Below are positions 7,081 to 17,749 of a stretch of DNA of 64,000 nt, piece by piece. The stretch spans positions 62,001-126,000 of the forward strand of contig JAEUJM010000017.1 in assembly GCA_016794585.1 (NCBI GenBank). Reading direction: 5' to 3'. The stretch is from Acidimicrobiales bacterium (GTDB lineage: Bacteria; Actinomycetota; Acidimicrobiia; Acidimicrobiales; DATDAH01). Below the pieces are notes generated by a model, which saw only the letters and a list, made by a program, of their open reading frames with translations, did no database searches and was not told the DNA's origin. Within the stretch, counting starts at the first letter, position 1; the number at the start of each line of letters is the position of its first letter. The position numbers were made by a program, and so were the translations under genes.

Positions 7081-8874
7081 TCAGCCGGCCAGGCGCTTCT
7101 CGAGGTTCTCGAGCTCGTCGCGCATCGCGCTGGGGAGGCGCTCGCCGACGAACTCGTAGTGCTCCTCGATGAGCGGGATCTCGGAGCGCCAGCGGTCCTC
7201 GTCCACGTCGAGGAGGCGGTGCACCTGCTCCTCGGTGAGGCCGAGGCCGTCGACGTCGAGGCTGCCATGGGTGGGCACCCGCCCGATGGCGGTGTCGACA
7301 GCGTCGACCTGGCCCTCGACGCGCTCGATGATCCACTTGAGCACCCGGCTGTTCTCGCCGTAGCCCGGCCAGATGAACTTGCCCTGGTCGTCCTTCTGGA
7401 ACCAGTTCACCCAGAACATCTTGGGGAGGTTCTCGTTGTCGGTGGCCTCACCGATCGAGAGCCAGTGGGCGAAGTAGTCGCCGACGTTGTAGCCGGTGAA
7501 GGGACGCATGGCGAAGGGGTCGAAGCGGACCTCGCCGACGGTGCCGGCGGCCGCCGCCGTCTTCTCGGACGACATGATCGAGCCGAGGAAGACGCCGTGC
7601 TGCCAGTCGAAGGCCTCGGTGACCAGCGGGATGGTGCTGGCCCGTCGACCGCCGAAGAGGATGGCGGAGATGGGCACGCCGGCCGGGTCCTCCCACTCGG
7701 GGGCGATCGAGGGGCACTGCGATGCCGGGGCGGTGAAGCGGGCGTTGGGGTGCGCCGCGGGGGTGCCCGACTCGGGCGTCCAGTCCTGGCCCTTCCAGTC
7801 GATCAGGTGGTCCGGCGTGTCGTCGGTCATGCCCTCCCACCACACGTCGCCGTCGTCGGTCCTGGCGCAGTTGGTGAACAGGCAGTTGGCCTCGAGGGTG
7901 GTCATGGCGTTCGGGTTGGTGGACTCACCCGTGCCGGGGGCCACACCGAAGAAGCCGGCCTCGGGGTTGATCGCGTACAGGCGGCCGTCGCTGTGGAACT
8001 TCATCCAGGCGATGTCGTCGCCGATGGTCTCGATCTTCCACCCGGGCAGGGTGGGGATCATCATGGCCATGTTGGTCTTGCCGCAGGCCGACGGGAACGC
8101 CGCGGCCACGTAGCGCTTCTCGCCGTTCGGCGGGGTGACGCCGAGGATGAGCATGTGCTCGGCGAGCCAGCCGTCGTCGCGGGCCATGGTGGAGGCGATG
8201 CGCAGGGCGAAGCACTTCTTGCCCAGCAGGGCGTTGCCGCCATAGCCCGAGCCGTAGGACCAGATCTCGCGGGTCTCGGGGAAGTGCACGATGTACTTGT
8301 TCTCGGCGTCGCAGGGCCACGGGACGTCGGCCTGGCCGGGCTCGAGGGGGGCGCCCACCGAGTGCATGCAGGGCACGAACGGGCCGTCGCCGAGGACGTC
8401 GAGCACCGGGGTGCCGATGCGGGTCATCACCCGCATGTTGAGCGCCACGTACGGCGAGTCGGTGATCTCGACGCCGATGTGGGCGATGGGCGAGCCGATG
8501 GGGCCCATGGAGAAGGGGACCACGTACATGGTGCGGCCCTTCATGCAGCCGGCGAACAGGCCTTCGAGCTCGGTGCGCATCTCGTCGGGCGCCCGCCAGT
8601 TGTTGGTGGGGCCGGCGTCGATCTCACGCTCGGAGCAGATGTAGGTGCGGTCCTCGACCCGGGCCACGTCGCCGGGGTCGGAGAGGGCGAGGTAGCTGTT
8701 GGGACGCTTGTCGTCGGCCAGCGGCTCGACGGTCCCGCTCTCGACCAGCAGCCGGCAGAGGCGGTCGTACTCCTCGTCGGAGCCGTCGCACCACTCGACC
8801 CGGTCGGGCTGGCAGAGGGCCTCCGCCCGTTCGACGAAGTCGAGCAGCGAGCGGTTGCTGGTCGGTGCGGTCAT
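7081..8874 (-). CDS. pckG: Phosphoenolpyruvate carboxykinase (GTP)
   Basis: 597 aa, the normal length of the GTP-dependent class. [13 protein letters not shown] (about residues 258-270) is the P-loop with the catalytic cysteine; [23 protein letters not shown] and PLVTEAFDW are the metal- and nucleotide-binding segments. It interconverts oxaloacetate and PEP plus CO2 with GTP/GDP, the entry to gluconeogenesis, in the cytoplasm. The start ATG overlaps the stop of the upstream cold-shock-like gene (ATGA), so its translation probably depends on that gene. Confidence 0.98.
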   Translation of the reverse strand: MTAPTSNRSLLDFVERAEALCQPDRVEWCDGSDEEYDRLCRLLVESGTVEPLADDKRPNSYLALSDPGDVARVEDRTYICSEREIDAGPTNNWRAPDEMRTELEGLFAGCMKGRTMYVVPFSMGPIGSPIAHIGVEITDSPYVALNMRVMTRIGTPVLDVLGDGPFVPCMHSVGAPLEPGQADVPWPCDAENKYIVHFPETREIWSYGSGYGGNALLGKKCFALRIASTMARDDGWLAEHMLILGVTPPNGEKRYVAAAFPSACGKTNMAMMIPTLPGWKIETIGDDIAWMKFHSDGRLYAINPEAGFFGVAPGTGESTNPNAMTTLEANCLFTNCARTDDGDVWWEGMTDDTPDHLIDWKGQDWTPESGTPAAHPNARFTAPASQCPSIAPEWEDPAGVPISAILFGGRRASTIPLVTEAFDWQHGVFLGSIMSSEKTAAAAGTVGEVRFDPFAMRPFTGYNVGDYFAHWLSIGEATDNENLPKMFWVNWFQKDDQGKFIWPGYGENSRVLKWIIERVEGQVDAVDTAIGRVPTHGSLDVDGLGLTEEQVHRLLDVDEDRWRSEIPLIEEHYEFVGERLPSAMRDELENLEKRLAG

Positions 8875-9161
8875 GACGTCTCCGAAGGGTTGTCGACGGC
8901 CTCGCCGTCGGTGGGGGAGGGATCGGTCGTCGGAACCTGGTCGAAGCCGGGGGTGCCCATGTCCACCTCGGAGCCCAGCCGGATGCCCGCGGCCTGGCCG
9001 TGGGCATCGACGTCGAAGACGACGCGCTGGCCCTGGCGGAGCATGCGGAACACCGAGCCCTCGAGGGCGCCGGCGGCGAGGTCGTACTCGTCGAGGTCGG
9101 AGTCGCAGATCACGACCCCCACGCCCGACCCGGGGTCGTAGGACTTGACTACGCCCTGCAC
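8871..9161 (-). CDS. Degenerate cold-shock-domain (OB-fold) protein
   Basis: 96 aa from a GTG with GGAG 5 nt upstream. Residues 1-62 follow the cold-shock domain pattern ([34 protein letters not shown]), but the RNA-binding aromatic residues of RNP1 (KGFGFI) are replaced by GSGVGVV, so classical single-stranded nucleic-acid stacking is unlikely. An acidic, Pro-rich tail of about 25 residues follows. It overlaps pckG by 4 bp, suggesting a regulatory or coupling role. A longer in-frame opening exists upstream, but the SD site and homology support this start. Confidence 0.7.
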   Translation of the reverse strand: MQGVVKSYDPGSGVGVVICDSDLDEYDLAAGALEGSVFRMLRQGQRVVFDVDAHGQAAGIRLGSEVDMGTPGFDQVPTTDPSPTDGEAVDNPSETS

Positions 9162-9283
9162 TTCAGCTCCACATGCACGCGAACTCGCTCCCGAGAGGCT
9201 GGTGACCAGATGGGGCCGAGGGTAGCGAGCCGCATCGTGACCAGGCCAGACCGCGGTCAGGAGCCGTGTGTCCGGGGGAGCTT

Positions 9284-9478
9284 CTAGTGGACCAGCTTCT
9301 GGACCTTGCCCGCCTTGAGGCAGGAGGTGCAGACCTGGACCCGCTTGGGCGAGCCGTTCACCAAGGCCCGGACCCGCTGGATGTTCGGGTTCCAACGACG
9401 CTTGGTGCGCCGGTGCGAGTGGCTGACGTTCATGCCGAACGACGGCTTCTTGCCGCACACATCACAGACCGAAGCCAT
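9284..9478 (-). CDS. rpmB: 50S ribosomal protein L28
   Basis: 64 aa. ASVCDVCGKKPSFGMNVSHS and VCTSCLKAGKVQK carry two CxxC pairs, so this is the zinc-binding C+ form. GAAGG lies 9 nt upstream of the ATG. It is divergent from the DAK-family gene, a common arrangement (rpmB next to yloV-recG). Large-subunit component. Confidence 0.97.
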   Translation of the reverse strand: MASVCDVCGKKPSFGMNVSHSHRRTKRRWNPNIQRVRALVNGSPKRVQVCTSCLKAGKVQKLVH

Positions 9479-9523
9479 CGAAAGCACCTTCTCGCTACGT
9501 CACGGGACCAGGGACGGCTGACC

Positions 9524-9553
9524 ACGCTACCAGCGGCCCCCGCGGTTCCCCAA
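9524..9553 (-). promoter_or_regulatory. rpmB promoter TTGGGG-18-TAGCGT
   Basis: On the minus strand TTGGGG (9553-9548) and TAGCGT (9529-9524) are 18 nt apart, giving a leader of roughly 40 nt before rpmB. Confidence 0.4.
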
Positions 9554-9600
9554 TCGCCGGGGGAGGTCGGGTGGCCGATGGTGGACGGTGCCGCATCCTC

Positions 9601-9606
9601 TAGTCT
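9601..9606 (+). promoter_or_regulatory. -10 TAGTCT, leaderless start of the DAK-family gene
   Basis: TAGTCT ends 8 nt before the ATG at 9615. Confidence 0.45.
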
Positions 9607-9614
9607 CACGGCGC

Positions 9615-11272
9615 ATGGCGTTGCTCGAACAACTCGGGGCCGATGATCTGCGGCGGGCGGTCCAGGGCTACCGCGACGCGCTCGCCACCCACCGCGACGC
9701 CATCAACCGCCTGAACGTGTACCCGGTGCCCGACGGCGACACCGGCACGAACATGGCCCTCACGCTCGAGTCCGTGGTCGCCGAGCTCGACGGCGCCGGC
9801 CCTGACATGGCCGCCACGTGCAAGGCCATCAGCCACGGTTCGCTCATGGGGGCCCGCGGCAACTCGGGCGTGATCCTGTCCCAGGTGCTGCGCGGGCTCG
9901 CCGACGTGTTCGCCGAGCACGACGAGTGCGACGCCGCCGCCTTCGTGCGGGCGCTCGACGCCGCCGCCGCAGCCGCCTACGGGGCGGTGATGCGACCGGT
10001 GGAGGGCACCATCCTCACCGTCGTGCGCGAGTCGGCCGAGGCGGCCACCGCGCACGCCGCCGCCGAGGGTGACGCCCTCACGCTGGTCTCGGTGCTCGAC
10101 GTCGCAAGGGTCGCCGGCGGCGAGTCCCTCGAGCGCACCCCCGAGCTGCTGCCCGTGCTCGCCGACGCCGGCGTGGTCGACGCCGGGGGCGCCGGCTTCC
10201 TCCTGCTCCTCGACGTGCTGCTCAACCTCACCGACGGCCGAGACATCCCCGAGCCGCCCGAGGGATCGGTCGAGCCGCAGATCTCGACCCACGGCGACGA
10301 CCACGCCCGCTCCGCCGAGCACGACGCCCTCGCCGGCCTCAAGTACGAGGTCATGTACTTCCTCGAGGCGCCGGACGAGACCATCCCCGCCTTCAAGGAC
10401 GTGTGGGCCGGCATCGGCGACTCCATCGTGGTGGTCGGCGGCGACGGCATCTGGAACTGCCACATCCACACCGACGACATCGGCGCCTCCATCGAGGCCG
10501 CGCTCGACTGCGGCCGTCCCCGCAACATCCGCGTCACCGACCTGCTCGAGCAGGTGGGCGAGGAGAAGTGGGTGCGCGAGGCCGAGGCTCACCCCGAGCC
10601 GGCGCCCGACCTGGCGCCCGTCCCGTGCGCCGTGGTCGCGGTGTCCACCGGCGACGGCATCCGCCGCATCTTCCATTCGCTCGGGGTGCAGGGCACCGTC
10701 ACCGGCGGCCAGTCCATGAACCCCTCCACTGCCCAGCTGCTCGAAGCCGTCGAGGCGGCGCCGGCCGACCACGTGGTGATCCTGCCCAACAACAAGAACA
10801 TCATCCCGGTGGCCCAGCAGGTCGACGCCCAGACGTCGAAGACCGTGCGCGTGGTGCCCACCCGGGGCATCGCCGAGGGCTTCGCCTCCCTGCTCGCGTA
10901 CGACCCGCAGGCCACCAGCGACGACAACCTCGAGGAGATGGCGGCGGCGGCCGAGGCCGTGCTCGCCGGCGAGGTCACCCAAGCCGTGCGCGACTCCACC
11001 TGCGACGTCGGCCCCATCAAGGAGGGCGACTTCCTCGGCATCGCCCGCGAGGGCATCCGCTCCGTCGAGCCCACCGTGGCCGAGGCCGCGACGGTGCTCC
11101 TCGGCGAGCTCATCACCGACGACCACGAGATCCTCACCATCATCGAGGGCGAGGGCGCCACCGACGGGATCACCCGCCAGATCACCGAGTGGCTCGCCGA
11201 GCACCACCCCGACGTCGAGGCCGAGGTGCACCACGGCGGCCAGCCCCTCTATCCCTACTTCTTCGGGATCGA

Positions 11273-11276
<4 letters not shown>
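9615..11276 (+). CDS. DAK-domain (DhaL plus DegV-like) fatty-acid-kinase-type protein
   Basis: 553 aa, the usual size of YloV/FakA proteins. The N-terminal DhaL domain has NVYPVPDGDTGTNM (Asp residues binding Mg-ATP) and SLMGARGNSGVILSQ; the C-terminal half has HSLGVQGTVTGGQSMNPST and VILPNNKNI. In Firmicutes FakA phosphorylates fatty acids presented by a FakB partner; whether that holds here is inference, and no FakB is in view. The next gene, recG, starts inside its stop codon (GTGA), the conserved yloV-recG pairing. Confidence 0.9.
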
Positions 11277-13435
<2,159 letters not shown>

Positions 13436-13436
13436 C

Positions 13437-13604
13437 GTGATCCCGCCCCAGAACATCGTCTGCGTCGACTGCGGGGGCACGTGCCACCTCCTCTCGTACC
13501 TCCCCGAGGACGAGGAGCTCGAGCCCGGCGACGTGGTCGCCTACCGCTGCTCGGACTGCAACGACCGCTGGGACGTCGTGCTCGGCGACCCCGACGACGA
13601 CTGA
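13437..13604 (+). CDS. 55-aa zinc-ribbon protein between recG and coaD
   Basis: GTG start one base after the recG stop, so probably co-translated. Two zinc knuckles, CVDCGGTC (residues 9-16) and CSDC (38-41), are separated by an acidic stretch ending in PEDEELEPGDVV, with DPDDD at the C terminus: a treble-clef or ribbon of rubredoxin-like size. I do not recognise the family. In many actinobacteria rsmD stands next to coaD at this place; no rsmD is seen here. Confidence 0.7.
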   Translation: MIPPQNIVCVDCGGTCHLLSYLPEDEELEPGDVVAYRCSDCNDRWDVVLGDPDDD

Positions 13605-13669
13605 GGGGGCCGACTCCCCTGTCCGGGGGTCCACGTTGCGGAACCGTTACGAGCGTCGTTTCGTGCCTG

Positions 13670-13675
13670 TACGGT
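13670..13675 (+). promoter_or_regulatory. -10 TACGGT, leaderless start of coaD
   Basis: TACGGT ends 6 nt before the GTG at 13682. Confidence 0.45.
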
Positions 13676-13681
13676 TTCTCC

Positions 13682-14161
13682 GTGGCCACCGTCTTGTATC
13701 CCGGCTCCTTCGACCCGATCCACAACGGGCACCTCGAGATCGTCGAGACGGCGTCGCGGCTGTTCGACAACGTCGTGGTGGCGGCCATGCGCAACCCCCA
13801 GAAGGGCGAGCCGCTGTTCAGCCTCGAAGAGCGGGAGGCCATCCTCAACGAGGTGCTCGGCCACCTCGAGAACGTGCGCATCACGATGTTCTCGAACCTG
13901 GTGGTGGACCTCGCCCAGGAGGTGGGCGCCGACTTCATCGTCAAGGGCCTGCGGGCCGTCTCCGACTTCGAGAGCGAGCTCCAGATGGCCCAGATGAACC
14001 ACGCCATCTCCGGTGTCGACACGCTCTTCATCCCTTCGGCCTCGACCCACTCCTTCCTCGCGTCGAAGCTCATCCGCGAGATCGCCCGTTTCGGCGGCAA
14101 CGTGGACTCCATGGTCCCGCCGGCGGTGGCCAAGCGCCTCCAGGGGAAGTACGAACGATGA
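13682..14161 (+). CDS. coaD: Phosphopantetheine adenylyltransferase
   Basis: 159 aa, standard length. PGSFDPIHNGH is the nucleotidyltransferase HxGH motif, VKGLRAVSDFESELQMAQMN the substrate loop, and HSFLASKLIREIARFGG the C-terminal ATP-binding segment. It adenylylates 4'-phosphopantetheine to dephospho-CoA. The GTG start opens exactly at VATVLYPGSF, as expected for the family, with a -10 hexamer 6 nt away. Confidence 0.97.
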   Translation: MATVLYPGSFDPIHNGHLEIVETASRLFDNVVVAAMRNPQKGEPLFSLEEREAILNEVLGHLENVRITMFSNLVVDLAQEVGADFIVKGLRAVSDFESELQMAQMNHAISGVDTLFIPSASTHSFLASKLIREIARFGGNVDSMVPPAVAKRLQGKYER

Positions 14162-14213
14162 GCGCAGCGGTGGCCCGAACGGCCCGTCGACGGAGTCGAC
14201 AGGAGTGGACGAG

Positions 14214-14810
14214 ATGAGCGGCAGGGACGACTTCGTCACCTCGCTGCCGCCGAGCCCGCACCAGGTCCCCGAGGTCGAGCCGCTGCTGCGGCGCGTCGTG
14301 GACCTGCTCGAGGCGGCCCGACCGATGCCGCTGTCGACCTCGGTGATGATCCAGAAGGACGAGATCCTCGAGCTGCTCGATGAAGCCCTCGAGCGCCTGC
14401 CCGAGGAGCTCCGGGCCGCCCGGTGGCTGTTGAAGGAGCGCGAGGAGTTCCTCGTGAAGGTCCGCCGTGAGGGCGACGACATCCTCGACGAGGCCCGCGG
14501 CCAGGCCGCCCGCATGGTCGAGCGCACCGAGGTGGTGAAGTCCGCCGAGCAACGTGCCCGCGGGATCATCGAGGCCGCCGAGGAAGAGGCCCGGCGCATG
14601 CGCCACCAGGTCGAGGACTTCTGCGATCAGCGCCTCAGCACCTTCGAGACCGTGCTCGACCGCACCATGGCGGCGGTGCACGCCGGTCGCGAGAAGCTCC
14701 AGGCCACCGCGCCGCCCCCGCCCGAGCCGGAGCACGACGACCTCGCCGGCATCGAGGATTTCTCACCCTCCACCGAGGGCTCGGGCGGCTTCTTCGACCA
14801 GGACGTCTAG
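14214..14810 (+). CDS. SepIVA/DivIVA-like coiled-coil protein
   Basis: 198 aa. A short N-terminal segment (PEVEPLLRRVVDLLEAARPMPLS) precedes a long charged helix, about residues 60-165, rich in Glu/Arg/Ala and typical of DivIVA-type coiled coils; the tail is Pro/Asp/Gly-rich. Its place between coaD and the YceD gene, upstream of rnc-mutM-smc, matches mycobacterial SepIVA (Rv2927c), a septum and polar-growth regulator. ATG chosen because AGGAG lies 8 nt upstream; a GTG three codons earlier overlaps that site. Cytoplasmic-membrane association is expected. Confidence 0.8.
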   Translation: MSGRDDFVTSLPPSPHQVPEVEPLLRRVVDLLEAARPMPLSTSVMIQKDEILELLDEALERLPEELRAARWLLKEREEFLVKVRREGDDILDEARGQAARMVERTEVVKSAEQRARGIIEAAEEEARRMRHQVEDFCDQRLSTFETVLDRTMAAVHAGREKLQATAPPPPEPEHDDLAGIEDFSPSTEGSGGFFDQDV

Positions 14811-14814
14811 TCCG

Positions 14815-15354
14815 GTGGCCAAGCGGCTGCGGGTGGGGGTCACCGACCTCCTCCGCCACCCGGGCACCCGCCTCGACGTCCTGCGGGTCGTCCCCGCGTC
14901 GGACCTCGGCGAGCTCGTGGTCGGGTCCAGCCGCGTCGATCCCGAGGCCGACGTCTCCGTCGACCTCGTCCTCGAGTCCCAGCCCGGCACCGTCGTCGCC
15001 GCCGGCACCATCGAGGCGGTCTGGGACGGGGAGTGCCGTCGTTGCCTCGGCGACGTCGTCGGCGAGCTGCGGGCCGAGGTGCGAGAGGTGTTCGGCGACG
15101 CCTCGGAGGGCGCGCCCGACGAGGGCGACTTCTATCCGCTCCTCGGCGACCAGGTGGACCTCGAGCCCCTCGCGCGCGATGCCGTCCTGCTCAACCTGCC
15201 CGTCGCCCCGCTGTGCGGCCCCGACTGTCGTGGCCCCGTGCCCGAGGCGTTCGCCGATCCGGCCGACGTCGAGGAGGAAGACGGCGACGGGTCGGGCGAG
15301 GCGCCCCGAGACCCGCGGTGGGCGGCGCTCGACGCCCTCGACTTCGACCAATGA
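14815..15354 (+). CDS. YceD family protein (DUF177)
   Basis: 179 aa. LRVGVTDLLRHPGTRLDV at the start, then the cysteine pairs CRRC and CGPDC of the DUF177/YceD family, ending in DPRWAALDALDF. The family nearly always sits just before rpmF, as here, and has been linked to 23S rRNA and ribosome accumulation. GTG start 4 bp after the preceding stop. Confidence 0.93.
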   Translation: MAKRLRVGVTDLLRHPGTRLDVLRVVPASDLGELVVGSSRVDPEADVSVDLVLESQPGTVVAAGTIEAVWDGECRRCLGDVVGELRAEVREVFGDASEGAPDEGDFYPLLGDQVDLEPLARDAVLLNLPVAPLCGPDCRGPVPEAFADPADVEEEDGDGSGEAPRDPRWAALDALDFDQ

Positions 15355-15367
15355 GGGCGCGCCCCGG

Positions 15368-15373
15368 TAGGCT
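15368..15373 (+). promoter_or_regulatory. -10 TAGGCT upstream of rpmF
   Basis: TAGGCT 76 nt before the rpmF ATG would give a leader of about 70 nt, unlike the leaderless units elsewhere. Confidence 0.3.
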
Positions 15374-15449
15374 CGTGCATTCGTGCCCACCCGGGCACCC
15401 CGTCGCACATCACGTTCCATCACGGTCCAGGTAGAGAGCGCTAGAAGCC

Positions 15450-15629
15450 ATGGCTGTCCCCAAGAAGAAGACCTCGAAGGCCAAGAGCCGGAGCCGCCGG
15501 GCGTCGGCGTGGAGCCTCAAGGCCCCGTCGCGCAGCGTCTGCCCCCGCTGCAACGCCGCGAAGCAGCCCCACATCGTGTGCGGCAACTGCGGCTGGTACG
15601 CCGGCCGCCAGGCCATCGACGTCGACTGA
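15450..15629 (+). CDS. rpmF: 50S ribosomal protein L32
   Basis: 59 aa. MAVPKKKTSKAKSRSRRA is the typical basic start, followed by CPRCNAAKQPHIVCGNCGWY with two CxxC pairs (zinc-binding form). Followed 16 bp later by plsX, the usual yceD-rpmF-plsX order. Confidence 0.98.
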   Translation: MAVPKKKTSKAKSRSRRASAWSLKAPSRSVCPRCNAAKQPHIVCGNCGWYAGRQAIDVD

Positions 15630-15645
15630 GCCGGCGGAAGCACTG

Positions 15646-16638
15646 ATGCTGCCCGTCGCGGTCGACGCCATGGGCGGCGACCACGCGCCCGACGTCATCG
15701 TCGCCGGCGCCCGTCGCGCCGTCGACGAGCTCGGCGTGCCGGTCCTCCTGGTCGGCCGCCCCGAGGACCTCACCGACACCGGTGGCCTCGAGGTCCTGCC
15801 CGCCTCTGAAGTGATCGCCATGGACGCCGACCCCGGCTCCAGCGTGCGCACCATGAAGGACTCGTCGCTGGTGAGGTCCGCCGAGGCCGTCCGCGACGGC
15901 GTCGCCTCGGCGATGGTCAGCGCCGGCAACACCGGCGCCACGATGGCCAGCGCCCTGCTGCGCATGGGGCGCATCAAGGGGGTGGCCCGCCCGGCCATCG
16001 CCACGCCCATCCCGGTGCCCGACACCACGCCCACGATCCTCCTCGACGCCGGCGCCAACGCCGAGTGCAACCCCGAGTGGCTGGTGCAGTTCGGCCAGAT
16101 GGGTGCCGTGCTGTGCCGCGAGCGCTACGGCATCGAAACCCCCCGCGTCGGCCTGCTGTCGATCGGCGAGGAGAAGACCAAGGGCAACCCCCTGGTCAAG
16201 GCCACCCACGCCCTCATGGACGAGCCCGGCTGGCTCGACGTGGCCGGCGGCACCTTCGTCGGCAACGTCGAGGGCCGGGACATCATGTCGGCCGACGTGG
16301 ACGTGGTCGTCACCGACGGCTTCACCGGCAACGTGGCCCTCAAGTCCCTCGAGGGTGGCCTCGGCTCGCTCATCAACGCCCTCTACGGGGTGTTCGGCTC
16401 CACCGACGAGACCAAGAAGGCCGCCGAGGTGCTCCTGCCCGCACTCGTGCCCCTCGCCGAGCAGTTCGACCCCAACAACACCGGCGGGGCCATGCTCCTC
16501 GGCGTCAAGGGCGTTTGCATCATCAGCCACGGCTCGTCCAACGACACTGCCATCGTCAACGCGGTGAAGGTGGCCGACGAGATGATCCGCGGCGGCCTGG
16601 TCGACCTGCTGGCCAAGGCCGTCGCCACCGACGCGTAG
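15646..16638 (+). CDS. plsX: Phosphate acyltransferase PlsX
   Basis: 330 aa. VAVDAMGGDHAPDVIVAGA at the N terminus, SAGNTGATMASALLRMGRI, LLDAGANAECNPEWLVQF, and VVTDGFTGNVALKSLEG are PlsX signatures. It makes acyl-phosphate from acyl-ACP for phosphatidic-acid synthesis, peripheral to the membrane. Next to acpP, whose product is its acyl donor carrier. Confidence 0.98.
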   Translation: MLPVAVDAMGGDHAPDVIVAGARRAVDELGVPVLLVGRPEDLTDTGGLEVLPASEVIAMDADPGSSVRTMKDSSLVRSAEAVRDGVASAMVSAGNTGATMASALLRMGRIKGVARPAIATPIPVPDTTPTILLDAGANAECNPEWLVQFGQMGAVLCRERYGIETPRVGLLSIGEEKTKGNPLVKATHALMDEPGWLDVAGGTFVGNVEGRDIMSADVDVVVTDGFTGNVALKSLEGGLGSLINALYGVFGSTDETKKAAEVLLPALVPLAEQFDPNNTGGAMLLGVKGVCIISHGSSNDTAIVNAVKVADEMIRGGLVDLLAKAVATDA

Positions 16639-16690
16639 CGCTCGGCCACCCCCGGCCCACTCGTTCACAAGCGCACAAGCGCGGCCCCGG

Positions 16691-16696
16691 TATACT
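16691..16696 (+). promoter_or_regulatory. -10 TATACT upstream of acpP
   Basis: TATACT, close to the consensus -10, 34 nt before the acpP start. A TTCACA lies 21 nt upstream (16664-16669), too far for a good -35. The leader would be about 27 nt and contains a GAGGAG ribosome-binding site. Confidence 0.4.
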
Positions 16697-16730
16697 CCCG
16701 GCCGTTCACCAGCCGTTTGAGGAGTATTCC

Positions 16731-17018
16731 GTGCCCGCCGAAACCCACGTGGAACAAGGCCCCCTCGACCGCCAGGGCGTGTTCGAGCTGGTCCGTGACC
16801 GCCTCGCCGACATCCTCGAGGTGGATCCGTCCACGATCAACGAGGGCGACTCCTTCGCCGACGACCTCGACGCCGACTCCCTCGCCCTCATCGAGCTGGT
16901 CGAGGCCCTGGAAGAAGAGCTCAGCGAGCGCACGGTCGGGTTCCGCATCGACGACGAGGACCTCGAGGACCTGAAGACCGTCAGGGACGCCGTCGACTAC
17001 GTCGTCGGCCGACTCTGA
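16731..17018 (+). CDS. acpP: Acyl carrier protein
   Basis: 95 aa, slightly longer than usual through an N-terminal extension of about 14 residues. DDLDADSLALIELVEALEEE holds the Ser (DSL) that receives phosphopantetheine. GTG start with GAGGAG 7 nt upstream. It carries acyl chains for fatty-acid synthesis. The stop codon overlaps the presumed start of rnc. Confidence 0.96.
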   Translation: MPAETHVEQGPLDRQGVFELVRDRLADILEVDPSTINEGDSFADDLDADSLALIELVEALEEELSERTVGFRIDDEDLEDLKTVRDAVDYVVGRL

Positions 17019-17749
17019 TCGCGACCCGCCCGGTCGACCACGCGGACGCCCTGGCCGAGCGCCTGGGCCACGTCTTCGCCGACCCCGAGCTGGCCAACCA
17101 CGCCCTGCGGCACCGCTCGTGGTGCGCGGAGCACGGGGGCGCGTCGAACGAGCGCCTCGAGTTCCTGGGCGATGCCGTGCTCGGCGCGGTGGTCAGCGAC
17201 CACATCTACCGGCACCATCCCGAGCGCTCCGAGAGCGAGCTCTCCAAGATCCGCTCCGCGGTCGTCTCCGGGCAGGCCCTGTCCGAGGTGGCGCGTGAGA
17301 TCGGGCTCGGCGAGCTGCTCCTGTTGGGCAAGGGCGAGGAGCAGACCGGAGGCCGGGACCGGCCGTCGATCCTGTGCGACACGATGGAGGCACTGTTCGC
17401 GGCGGTCTTCCTCGACGCCGGCCTCGACGCCGTCACCGAGGTGATCCACCGGCTGCTCGGCACCCGCATCGACGAGGCCGCGCTGGGCCCGGGCGCCGGC
17501 GAGTACAAGTCCCAGCTCCAGGAGCTGGCCGTCCGCCGCTTCGAGGCGCCGCCGCGCTACTCGGTGGTGGAGGACGACGGCCCGCCTCACGACAAGCGCT
17601 ACTTCGCCACGGTCCGCATCGACGGCGACGTGGTGGGCGAGGGCGAGGGCCGCTCCAAGAAGCAGGCCGAGACCGCGGCGGCGCACCAAGCCTGGTTGCG
17701 CCTGGCCGCAAACGAAGACCACATGGTGGGAGAGGAACCCAGTGCCTGA
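17015..17749 (+). CDS. rnc: Ribonuclease III with a non-standard start codon
   Basis: 244 aa if started at CTG 17015. NERLEFLGDAVLG (signature with catalytic acidic residues), SKIRSAVVSGQAL, DTMEALFAAVFLDAG, and a C-terminal double-stranded RNA-binding domain (YKSQLQELAV, YFATVRIDGDVVGEG, SKKQAETAAAHQAW). It cuts dsRNA in rRNA and mRNA processing. There is no ATG, GTG or TTG in this frame before the signature: the first GTG (17177) would remove the start of the catalytic domain. The CTG overlaps the acpP stop as CTGA, in the way ATGA/GTGA overlaps couple other genes here, and gives a normal N terminus. ATC at 17018 is the alternative. Confidence 0.88.
   Translation: MIATRPVDHADALAERLGHVFADPELANHALRHRSWCAEHGGASNERLEFLGDAVLGAVVSDHIYRHHPERSESELSKIRSAVVSGQALSEVAREIGLGELLLLGKGEEQTGGRDRPSILCDTMEALFAAVFLDAGLDAVTEVIHRLLGTRIDEAALGPGAGEYKSQLQELAVRRFEAPPRYSVVEDDGPPHDKRYFATVRIDGDVVGEGEGRSKKQAETAAAHQAWLRLAANEDHMVGEEPSA

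Noticed and set aside
7066-9141. A 691-codon plus-strand frame opposite pckG
   Set aside because: Antisense shadow of pckG and the cold-shock-like gene.
14158-14217. A 19-codon open frame starting in the coaD stop codon
   Set aside because: Arg-rich, overlaps the ribosome-binding site of the SepIVA-like gene, and has no support beyond an ATGA overlap.
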